Below, piece by piece: positions 39,961 to 48,642 of a stretch of 64,000 nt of DNA (its first letter is position 1; each line of letters begins with the position of its first letter). A program made the translations under genes and the position numbers. The notes under the pieces are model-generated. The model searched no databases. It was given only the letters and a program-made list of their open reading frames with translations, and was not told the origin of the DNA. Origin of the DNA: Neurospora tetraspora (lineage: Eukaryota > Ascomycota > Sordariomycetes > Sordariales > Sordariaceae); contig NW_026944384.1 of assembly GCF_033439725.1 (NCBI RefSeq), positions 3,968,001 to 4,032,000 on the forward strand, given 5' to 3'.

Positions 39961-41685
39961 ATGGCCGATTTGGCGGAACCGGAGATCAGTCTCCCGGTGT
40001 CGGGACTGAGCCACAAGTCAGAAGGCGCACCATCTACCGATGGCGAGGCCATATTGACACCAGACACCACCTCAACACCACCCCTAAACTCTTCGCCAGG
40101 AGAACATGATCCGGATACCCCAACTCTCGATGTCACGACCCCGAAAAGTCCAGCAGTATTATCGAGGAATGGGTCGTTTTCCGGGAGCATGAGCAGCACT
40201 CTCCACGACGAGTGGGATGTCTTCCCTCCTCTCGATCGCTTGACCGTTCTCGACCTTCTCGATAACTTTGCGCTCCCTCAGCAGCTGGAAAAATTGCAGA
40301 GAGGCATCCATGCCCGAACAGAGAAGATGCGCAAGTCTGGCGAGGCCCTGAAAGAAAAGAGTGCGATTGCCCGAGAGCGCATGGTGGATGAATGGCGCAA
40401 ACGAGTCCCAACAGCCGAGGAGCAGCTAGAGCGATACAAAAAGCGGATGCGCACCAACGTTGATAAGCTAGGAAAGCGCTGGAACGATACCAAGGCCATC
40501 ACACTCCGCGAGAAAATAGCCTTCATCTTCGGCGTCATGAACATCTTTATCAGCGGCTACTTGATTGGCGCGTTCCCCGAATGGTTCCATATTTGGTACA
40601 CGGTTCAGATCCTCTATTTCATGCCCATACGCTTCTACAAGTACCACAAGCAAGGCTACCACTACTTCCTTGCTGATCTCTGTTACTTCGTCAACTTCCT
40701 CCTGCTCCTCAGCCTGTGGGTGTTCCCCGGCTCGAAGCGCCTCTTCACGGCCGTCTATTGCTTGGCCTACGGCAACAACGCCGTGGCCATCATCATGTGG
40801 CGCAACTCCCTTGTGTTCCACAGTCTCGACAAGGTCACCTCACTCTTCATCCACATCATGCCATGCGCGACCCTGCACTGCATCGTGCACCTCCTCGACC
40901 CAGACGAGCAGCGCGAGCGCTTCCCCTCCATCTGGACCATCAAGACCTCCCCTCCCGGCTCCCCGACCGCCTACGCCAACGTCATCTCCATGCTGGCCTG
41001 GTCCACGATCCCGTACGCCATCTGGCAGCTCTCGTACTACTTCTTCATCACGGTCCGCCGCCGCGACAAGATCGCCGCCGGCCGCCCGACCTCGTTCACC
41101 TGGCTGCGCAAGTCGTACTCTAAGAACTGGCTCGGCAAGGCGATCCTGAACCTGCCCGAGTCCCTCCAGGAGTCGGCCTTCATGCTGATCCAGTACACGT
41201 ATGCCGTTTTGACCATGCTGCCCTGCCCGCTCTGGTTCTACTACCGTTGGTTGTCGGCCGCTTTTCTCATGGGCGTGTTTACCTGGTCCGTCTACAATGG
41301 GTCTACCTACTACATTGACGTGTTCGGCAAGCGCTTCCAGAAGGAGCTCGAAGCAATGAAGGCCGAGGTGGCAAAGTGGCAGCATAGCCCCGACGGCATG
41401 ATGCAGAGCCCGATGTTGACGCCGCATGCTGTAGGGCAGGAGGAGGAGAATAAGAGGCTTGGTGAGACGATCAAGAATAATGGTGAGGGTAATGGCAATG
41501 GTAGCTCGGGCTCGAGCACAAGCAGTTTGGATAACATTCCGCTTTTGACCGAGGAGAAGGGCGAACCACCTGCGAGTGTAACTGCGACCGCGACCGGTGC
41601 GGAGGTGGATGGTGGCGCGAAGGATGTGGCGAGGGCGAGGAGGCCCGGTGCAGAGTTGTTTACTGCTGGGGCAGCGCCGTCTTGA
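39961..41685 (+). CDS. gpc1: Glycerophosphocholine acyltransferase (Gpc1 family)
   Basis: A polytopic ER membrane protein of the former DUF2838 family. Yeast Gpc1 transfers an acyl group from acyl-CoA to glycerophosphocholine, making lysophosphatidylcholine and so recycling phosphatidylcholine. The single exon encodes 574 aa; the ATG lies in a good context (AGCCATGG). Residues 1-180 are acidic/Ser-Pro-rich, then basic and helical. From about residue 185 come multiple hydrophobic segments, including IAFIFGVMNIFISGYLIGAF, WFHIWYTVQILYFMPIRFYK, YHYFLADLCYFVNFLLLLSL and LYRHLLDP-like loop sequence at HCIVHLLDPDEQRERFPS. Family hallmarks are the FYKYHKQGYHYFLADLCYFVN region and the NNAVAIIMWRNSLVFHSLDK region. 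The C-terminal 100 residues are low complexity. Family assignment is firm; activity is inferred from yeast. Confidence 0.9.
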   Translation: MADLAEPEISLPVSGLSHKSEGAPSTDGEAILTPDTTSTPPLNSSPGEHDPDTPTLDVTTPKSPAVLSRNGSFSGSMSSTLHDEWDVFPPLDRLTVLDLLDNFALPQQLEKLQRGIHARTEKMRKSGEALKEKSAIARERMVDEWRKRVPTAEEQLERYKKRMRTNVDKLGKRWNDTKAITLREKIAFIFGVMNIFISGYLIGAFPEWFHIWYTVQILYFMPIRFYKYHKQGYHYFLADLCYFVNFLLLLSLWVFPGSKRLFTAVYCLAYGNNAVAIIMWRNSLVFHSLDKVTSLFIHIMPCATLHCIVHLLDPDEQRERFPSIWTIKTSPPGSPTAYANVISMLAWSTIPYAIWQLSYYFFITVRRRDKIAAGRPTSFTWLRKSYSKNWLGKAILNLPESLQESAFMLIQYTYAVLTMLPCPLWFYYRWLSAAFLMGVFTWSVYNGSTYYIDVFGKRFQKELEAMKAEVAKWQHSPDGMMQSPMLTPHAVGQEEENKRLGETIKNNGEGNGNGSSGSSTSSLDNIPLLTEEKGEPPASVTATATGAEVDGGAKDVARARRPGAELFTAGAAPS

Positions 41686-42824
41686 TTGAGTTTTTTTTGG
41701 GTTTGAAGCGAGCATGTTGTGACTTGATGCGGTTTGAGATATGGCTCCTCTTTTTGGTTTCATTTACAGATAGGTACTCCCATGTTATGGAAGTAAAGCG
41801 CCACCCCTGTGTTGACTTGTATGGACATGGCTTGGTGGAGCAGAAGTGTTCGAGTGATGGTTGAAATACCCACATTTTTACGTTTTGATATCCTTAATGT
41901 TGACTATCTGTTCACACCCGTTTTCTGTTCATCTACCAAGTGATGATGTTTGTATGATTGCTATATCGTGTATAATGTGGACTCGGCGTACCTTTATCAT
42001 TTTTTCTCTCTCTTTTTTCCGTCGAAGAATAACATCGGTTTGGGCACCAAGGACATCATAACACGCGGCATAAATCACGAGGGGCGGTTAGTTCTCAAAA
42101 CTACTTAATGGGCCAAATCAAATTATTGAAGCAGCTAACTTTCTATCTAGCGATCTGCTAAAAAACCAGGCCTGTATACAGCGAGACGGCCCCCCTTGAA
42201 GTCCAAGCACTCGATCATATTCCCGGGTTCGTCATGTGAACAGCGGAGTGCTCCGAGAATCCCAAGCCACTGCGTCTACTATGCCGAGAGGTGATCGTAC
42301 TATAAGGTGAGCCGCGTATCTCCTGTGTTTGTGGCCTGAAAGGTGCCGATGACGAGGATGGCGTACGTATACTGTCATCGGCTGAAGTGAGAAGAAAGGA
42401 GTGTGTTGGTTGAGTTGAACTTCCGCATCATATCGTTAGCTGAACTGGGGAAAAAAAGGAGTGTGTTGGTTGAATCAGACTTCCGTATCATGTCGTCAAC
42501 TGAACTGGGGAGAAAGGAGTGTGTTGGTTGAGTTGGACTTCCGTATCATATCGTCAGCTGAATTGGGGAAAAAGGAGTGTGTAGGATGAATTAGACTCGG
42601 TCGTTGATAAATCGGGATAAGCACCGAGGTGTGGGAAGAGAAGAGAAAGAAGGCCAGCAAGAAAACTGGAAGTAAGTGATATCGAGAAGCGACTTTGGGA
42701 CCATATTCTGCTGTTGGTTTATGGGGTTCTGGAAGTCTGCGTGAGGCTTCCGTGTACCGATCTTATTGTCGTTCTTGATGGTTCCAGTGGCAGGTAAGCT
42801 TCCTGGCTGCTTTTTGCCGTACGG
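41686..42824. other. Spacer with minisatellite
   Basis: 3' side of the GPC1 gene and 3' side of the first paralogue. The only structure is the 58-60 bp tandem array at 42372-42596. Confidence 0.55.
42372..42596. repeat. 58-60 bp minisatellite, about 4 copies
   Basis: The string GGAGTGTGTTGG (the last copy has AGG) recurs at 42398, 42458, 42516 and 42574, each within a diverged unit that also carries CTTCCGTATCAT and TCAGCTGAACTGGGG. A partial unit precedes the first. Copies differ by scattered substitutions and by the length of an A-run. Confidence 0.9.
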
Positions 42825-43637
42825 TCAACACCCACTGAGCTCCGCTTCAAGATTACGGATCAGGCCATGAAGCTCTTTAAAAGGCTCTAGTTTCTTTTTG
42901 AGAAAATCAGCGATCTCTTGAGCAATGGTTAACTCCTCCAGTGCTTTCACATCATCGGGCCTTAGCTGAAGTAGCTCAAGGACTGAAGTACTCTTCAGTG
43001 CGTCCGCCGTCCACGCATCCCTGATGCGTAGCTCCTGGTAGAACTCAATCATCCGCTCAGTGTCTGAGATCTTCTGCCCAAGCTTTTCCTCAGCTTCACC
43101 GCAGAGCTCAAAAAACTTCTGGAAATCCACATCCTACAGTTTCTTCTCGGCGGCTGTGTGCGCAAATGACGCCAAGTCCCATACAATGCTGATGCATGGA
43201 CTGATTCCAGGCAATTTGTGAACTTGACCAAGAAGCTCCTTAATGGCTTTCAGCACAGCCCATCTAGGGCGGATGCTAGCAGCAATGCTGTGGAAGTACT
43301 CGTGATAGGTGCGATCGGATTCTTTCCCCCTCTTAATGAAAAGGCGACCGAAGCCGTCCATTCCAATGTCGATGAGGATGCCCTCAGGATTGGAAATGGA
43401 AATGTCCATCATGATATCAGTCACTAGGGATTCGAAATCGTCCATGAACTCAATCGCGCTGGTAGCATAGAAAAGAATAGCTTCGTCTGAGATACGATTG
43501 GAGTCCGGTTCCTCCAAGATACGGGTAAGGCCACGGATTCTCTTCGTCGTGTCGTCGATGCCCTCGCTTTCAGAGTCTTGTGCTGCGTCACGCTTACGTT
43601 TCCGAGAAGCGTCATCGTGCTGCGTAGAGGTCGACAT
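42825..43637 (-). pseudogene. Paralogue A of unknown family, interrupted by in-frame TAG
   Basis: Unrecognised protein. From the ATG at 43637 a frame of 167 codons runs to a TAG at 43134-43136, then continues in the same frame for 102 more codons to TGA at 42825. The downstream part has no ATG of its own at the junction. The N-terminus is polar with a nuclear-localisation-like SRKRKRD. The body has EAILFYATSAIEFM, IGMDGFGRLFI and EYFHSIAASIRPRWAVLKAI. Past the TAG comes VDFQKFFELCGEAEEKLGQ. These blocks align with the two neighbouring genes at 44546-45340 and 46718-47912 on both sides of the TAG, so the stop lies inside an ancestral single protein. No usable intron removes it: the only GT...AG pair around it spans 19 nt. 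It is a nonsense-mutated pseudogene, a truncated protein, a readthrough case or a sequence error. Confidence 0.6.
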
Positions 43638-44545
43638 GATGTCGCTTCGGTCAAGAGCACGCCGTAAAAGATTGAACCGATCCGTTACTGCTCTGCGCAA
43701 CTGCGTAGGGTATGACTCCTCTCTGCTACAGTCTGAGTTAGATCTGATCTCGCTCAAGGGACTTGCTCGCAAAACGTCACCGGGGCAGAACTTGGCTCGA
43801 CAACGAGCGGGGAGTGAAACGGAAGTGAATGACAAAATGCTTACCGATGGTAGAGTATGACACTGAAATGCAATCCTGCGGCGCGATATGCCTTCCGTAT
43901 CCTTTAGAACGCGGACTGAGGCTGGGGTAGGTCAAAGTGTCGAAGGGTTGAGGGTTGAGTGATGTCGTGGTGATCAGATTCTCAATTTGCATGCAGCCGA
44001 ACAAGTAAAAGTGAGTGACTCGAGAGCACCAGGCTTGTTCGAATGAGAGTACCTCGATAGAGGCTAGTGCAGGCAACAGAGGGAACGGCCTTGGACAGTT
44101 GAGGTCTGCTTTGGCGAGAATCAAAGCTCGAGATTGTTGTTGGAAAGGGAGAAAAGTTTCTGTTCCAGTTCGAGGGAAGAAAGGGTACTTTTATAGTGCA
44201 CTTGCAGACCTCCGAGACGAGATAGCAAAGTTGAGATGGAAGAGAAATGAAACGTTTGCTTCCCGCAAGTGTCTGAACGTCATCAGACTTCATTCACATT
44301 GACATCGATTGCGCAGACTTCGGTCTTGACACCTCGCGTCTGATATACTTGGTCTGGTTTTTCAATCTCGTGCTATTTATGCATTTTCCTCCTATTATCT
44401 ACCTCTACCGATGATCTTACAAGTACACGAACACTGCCGGATGGTGACAGCGAAGATACTTCCAGGCAGGCATTTCTCAAAGCGGAAATGACACTTCTCG
44501 GAGCGAATGCAAACTGATCTTGCCAGTCCAACACAGCTCCCAACT
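43638..44545. other. Spacer between paralogues A and B
   Basis: About 900 bp. The frame of paralogue A extends upstream to 43835 without an ATG; its 5' leader probably lies here. No other gene supported. Confidence 0.4.
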
Positions 44546-45340
44546 TCATGATTCCTCGGGAATGAAGCCAGATAGATACAATCCACGATTGTCTTCGAGA
44601 GCTTTACGGACGCGGCAAACAGTCCGAAGAAACTCCTCAAGCTTCCCCGATGGCTGAACTCTCTCCTCAACAAATTTCTTCAGAGCAAATCGGTCTTCTT
44701 TTGCAAGATGAGCCGCTATGGTTCGCCAATCATTATCGCCTAATTCAAAGGCATGGCAAACGTCCCTAATCCTAACACTCCCGATATCTGACAATTGCAT
44801 GTCAACCAACGTCTTCTGTGCGAGCAATTGCATTTTTCGTATTTCGTTGCAGAAACTGTCACAAATTGTCGAGGCACCTTCCAACACGGGCTCCGGGATG
44901 GGATGCTTGGATTCTTTAAGGTCCTGGACATTCCAGAAGAACGTGAACCACGGAAAATACTTGGGATATTTGGGACGTCCTACACCCAAAATCTTCTTGG
45001 TATCGTCGAGGAGCTCAATCAAAAGCGATAACAAGGTCGACCGGGCACTTCTTGTATCCTTGACATGTGTGAACTCTCTCGCGAAGCTTTTGCACGACGA
45101 GCCAGGGGTGTGAACTTGGATTCTGCCAAACTGATCGATGGAAAAGTTCTCTAGCATCTCGCTTCCGATTAGGCCAAGTTGTTCGACGGCATGAAGTCCA
45201 TTCAGGAGCCGGGCTTTGTCGGTGTAGTCTTCCTCGGACGTCTTGTCGGGTAGGTTGATGAGACGTAGAACACTCTGTCGCTGCTCCACCTCTTCTTCGA
45301 CACGACGTAGAGATTCGGCTACCCCATTGACAGGGTTCAT
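44546..45340 (-). CDS. Paralogue B of unknown family
   Basis: Unrecognised protein of 264 aa counted from the first ATG (45340). The open frame continues upstream through non-ATG codons to 45364, just after a TTAG that could be an intron acceptor, so a short upstream exon is possible. It shares the block order of its neighbours: an N-terminal polar helix, KARLLNGLHAVEQLGLIG, FSIDQFGRIQV, SFAREFTHVKDTRSARSTLL, an aromatic PWFTFFWNVQDL, then a helical C-terminal half beginning near EGASTICDSFCNEIRKMQLL. It has no signal peptide, membrane helix or catalytic motif I can name, so it is probably soluble and mostly helical. Of the three copies it has the cleanest frame. Confidence 0.6.
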   Translation of the reverse strand: MNPVNGVAESLRRVEEEVEQRQSVLRLINLPDKTSEEDYTDKARLLNGLHAVEQLGLIGSEMLENFSIDQFGRIQVHTPGSSCKSFAREFTHVKDTRSARSTLLSLLIELLDDTKKILGVGRPKYPKYFPWFTFFWNVQDLKESKHPIPEPVLEGASTICDSFCNEIRKMQLLAQKTLVDMQLSDIGSVRIRDVCHAFELGDNDWRTIAAHLAKEDRFALKKFVEERVQPSGKLEEFLRTVCRVRKALEDNRGLYLSGFIPEES

Positions 45341-46717
45341 TTTGCCTCGGATGAATGCGGGCAACTAATGTAAGTTGCGCAGTGCTCTTCGATATGAAGC
45401 CGTGGACAGATCCGTAGAAGATGAAGGAACTCCCTGTTCGTCCCGCTGGATATGAATATGAATTCACAGCTCTGCTCCATCTCATTGTGTTAGTAACAGT
45501 TCACCACACATAGCTGCCTTCGATAAGGCCCGGGCATTATGCCATGAAACAAATTGATGGATGATAGATGAATCGGTTCTTGTGGAAACTCACTGAATGG
45601 AATAAACAGAACTTATTTTCTGTCTTCACTGTCGTGGAGTTGACGCCTGGAAGGAACAGCGTCTAGCCCAGTTGTGGAGGAAATGAAAATGGGCACGAGC
45701 AAGCTCGCAAAGTGCTTCAAATGAGAAAACTTTGTGATATTGGAGAGGAACAGAGCCGTGAGTAAAGTTGCTGAAGTAGCTGTGAGCAAAATATTAGAGA
45801 GGCCAAAAAATTGGTAGTATGGTTGATTCATAAGAGCAAGAGAAGCCAAAAATAAAATAAAAACAAGAAAAGTTTGGGGAGCCTGGGTTTATATACACGG
45901 TTCCTCGCAGCCTACAGACTTCCAACCTTCCGTCCGGCTTATCTTTGGGAATAGCTTCCTTCCTTGACAGCCATGGCATCCTTCCCCTTCTAAATGGCTT
46001 CCTTCTGTGCCGGCGACAAGCTACTTCTTAGAATAAGGTATGCCTTCTATATATCAACGGCTACCTTCCCACATATCAACCGCCACCTTCCCTCATTACG
46101 GGGCAGGTAAGAAGGTGGGGATGGCCGTATGGGCAGGCATGCGTTGCTCGGTCCCGACAGCAACAGTGTCGGAGAAATGAGCTCAGAGAACCCGGTTTTG
46201 CTGAAGCCGCGAGCCGAACCCCGTATTGAGGAAAATGAGAGGACGCATTAGAAGACAGTTGCCGCCAGCAGTATCGGAACTCTACATGCATAGGCAAGAA
46301 CCAAGCAAGATGGACAAGAGAACGAACCAGGAGGCAAGCCCTGTGATGTAAACAGGAAAGAAAGGCTAGAGAGAGAGACTCTTGCCAATTAGACTTTGGA
46401 CTGAGAACTGACTTCATGGAGCGATCGAATTCTTGAGATGATCGAAAGGAAGGAACATCTCCAGGAAGGAGCAACTACTCATCCGGGCTAGAAGCGCCTC
46501 AGAATCTTGGCTAGCACAAAGGGAACAGCCTGAGTATCGCACTTCCGCGAACTAAGGTAACCACAACCCTACCACTCCCCCTCACATCTCCGAGTCCATA
46601 CACCCTCTCAAACCCTCATCACGGCACCACCCCCATTCTGCCGGCACACATAGCATCGATCAAACCGCCATCACAACCCCACCCATCCCAAACTCACTCT
46701 CAAACCACCTCACCCTC
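45341..46717. other. Spacer between paralogues B and C
   Basis: 1.4 kb. The only candidate is a minus-strand open frame listed separately (45613-45831). Otherwise nothing recognised. Confidence 0.4.
45613..45831 (-). CDS. Possible small hydrophobic protein, 72 aa
   Basis: From an ATG at 45831, a 72-codon frame reads MNQPYYQFFGLSNILLTATS with two hydrophobic stretches (about residues 9-28 and 40-56) and a polar C-terminus. It resembles nothing I know. It sits upstream of paralogue B on the same strand. Its length is within chance expectation, so it is a weak call. Confidence 0.2.
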   Translation of the reverse strand: MNQPYYQFFGLSNILLTATSATLLTALFLSNITKFSHLKHFASLLVPIFISSTTGLDAVPSRRQLHDSEDRK

Positions 46718-47912
46718 TCAGCCTCTCAGAGAAAAACTTACACTCAAAACAACCTCCCGCACCCTCCTCGCCATCTCACTAACCCTCCTAACCCCCTCCT
46801 TCCTCTCCTCAAAAAACCTCACAATCCCTTCCTTATCCTTATCCCCTCCACGTCCCTCCACCATACCCTCCAGCCTCAAGAAATCCTGCACCCCATTCAA
46901 GCCGAGAACCTCCAACGACCTTCCAATCTCAGGAAAATCCTCCATCTTGGTCTTGATACCTCCCACCGACTCGGACGGCGCAGACACCAAAGCGGTGGTG
47001 TGCAGATCGACTAACTTGATGGCTGTGTCAGCGGACCGGTAAAGAGCGCGGCACTGGGTGGCGAGGTCTTGAAGTTGCTGGTTTCCGAGGAAACCAGGAC
47101 CGAGGGACTTGTCTGTGACACGGCGGCAAAGGGCGATGAAGGAGATCCATTTGAAGTTGTCGAAAACAGGGAGGGAGTGCAGAGACAAAATTTCCTCCAA
47201 GAGCTTGGTGGTCAGGTCGATGACTTGTTCTTTGGCCCTGATCTCGTCGTATGCGATCTGAAAGGCCCTAACAAAGTTGTCATCCTTGCCCTCATCCTCG
47301 CCCTCATACAATATGTAGCATCTCTGCTCCTTCAACTTGAACAGCCGACCGGATCTGTCGACGCCCCAGTTATCGGTGACCCAGTCCCAGAGGTCTCTGT
47401 CCTTCTCGCCAAGCCAGTTGAAGAACTTGACAGAGGCGATGCCGTTCAAAACGCGCGCCTCGTCGACGTCGGTGTATACCTTGCCAGGCTCAGGAGTGGC
47501 GGCGGCGGCGGCGATGACTACCTTGCTCTGAAAGTGGAAGAGGCGACGGATATCTCTGGTGTTCTTCTTGTTTCTTTTTTTTGGCCCTTTCATAGGCGCA
47601 CTATTCTTGGAAGGTCGGGCCTTCGTATTCGTCGTCTGTGTCGAAGGGTGAGCTGGTGAGGACTTCCGGTTTCGATTCCGGTTTCAAAAAGCTTTCATCC
47701 TCTTCGTCCGCGTCGTAGGAGGCCTCGGACTCTTCTTCGTACTCGTCTCGTTCGCGCTTCTGTGAGGCGGGATGGATGGTGGACAGTTCGAGCGAGGCGG
47801 TGGTCAAACTGGCCAAGTTGACGGATTTACGGAGTGGTTGGGACTGGACCAACTCCGGCTCGGTCCTGAAGATATCGTAAGGCATCTTGCTTGGAGTTCT
47901 GTTCATAACCAT
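46718..47912 (-). CDS. Paralogue C of unknown family, 5' structure unresolved
   Basis: Unrecognised protein. The main frame, 46718-47593, opens with ATG and encodes 291 aa. It has the family blocks DEARVLNGIASVKFFNWLG, WGVDRSGRLFKL, NFVRAFQIAYDEIRAKEQVI, FKWISFIALCRRV and a helical C-terminal half. Directly upstream, in another frame, an ATG at 47912 opens 103 codons that are acidic towards the end and contain QKRERD, like SRKRKRD of paralogue A. That frame stops at TAG 47601-47603, 7 nt before the second ATG. Three models are possible. An intron 47556-47742 (GTACGA...CACCAG, 187 nt) joins the frames, but it lacks a clear branch site and would remove the acidic stretch. Alternatively the two frames were separated by mutation. 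Or translation simply starts at 47593. Confidence 0.5.
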
Positions 47913-48642
47913 AGTAGATTAGTACACTGATACCAATTGAAGCATTGATACTGCTTGGAAGATGGAAGTGAGGTAATGCTGAATGGTCGAAAGCTCACCA
48001 ATGATGAAATATTTGTGGAAAAGTTCAATGCCGCTCTGACTTTGAAGCGTTCTTGACTTGGGATTGGGCACGAAGAACGGACTCGTGAATGGGCGGAGAT
48101 GGGATGGCAATCTTCCCAATCGATAGACCGCAAGTAAACAAGTGCGAGCGAGGTTGGTCGATTGTCAGAGCAAAGCCTGGCTCGACAGCGCAAAATTGAC
48201 GAGGTTGTTAATGGACAAGGCTGTTGATGGAAGAGAGAGGTGATGGAAGAGAGAGGTGATGGAAGAGAGAGTTGATGGAAGAGAGAGTTGGTAGAAGAGA
48301 GAGTTGATAGAAGAGATGACAGAATGTATGACGGTTGAAAGACTCGAGACTCGCCCAAGACTTGGAAAGTTTTCGAAAAGAAGTTGATCGCAAAAGTGAT
48401 GTCGAGTGTCGCTGATTGTTAACTCGCAGAAAGTTTGCAAAGAGGACGAAGAAGAGGAAGACAGACGGCCGACTAAATATTACATCCTCGGACCTGCTGC
48501 TAGCTGCAGTGTACAATAGGAACCTTCAATAAGACTGTACAATAGGAGTGATTCTCTATTCAGAGCCTGCATCATGCGAAGACCGAGAACCTGAGATTTC
48601 ATCCCAACTCCAAAACGGCAATTCACTTCAGACCCCTCTTAT
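47913..48642. other. Upstream region of paralogue C with tandem repeat
   Basis: About 730 bp between paralogue C and the end of the coiled-coil gene. It holds the 16-bp array at 48226-48320. The open frames across that array (Ser/Leu/Phe-rich) are produced by the repeat and are not called as genes. Confidence 0.5.
48226..48320. repeat. 16-bp tandem repeat, about 6 units
   Basis: The unit GATGGAAGAGAGAGGT/GATGGAAGAGAGAGTT repeats head to tail five times from 48226 to 48305 with few substitutions, followed by a degenerate sixth. It is purine-rich on the plus strand and lies about 310 bp upstream of the first ATG of paralogue C. Confidence 0.9.

Noticed and set aside
43117-43138. A GT...AG pair spanning the TAG of paralogue A as an intron
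   Set aside because: It would be 19 nt long, below any credible spliceosomal intron, and its length is not a multiple of three, so it would break the frame shared with the paralogues.
42825-47912. Heavy RIP of the paralogue cluster
   Set aside because: Frames are mostly open and base composition is not strongly AT-shifted. At most isolated C-to-T changes could be argued.
47903-48516. Ser/Leu/Phe-rich open frames over the 16-bp repeat
   Set aside because: The apparent repeats of SLPSPLSSINSLFHQ type are simply the tandem DNA read in each frame; no start context or homology.
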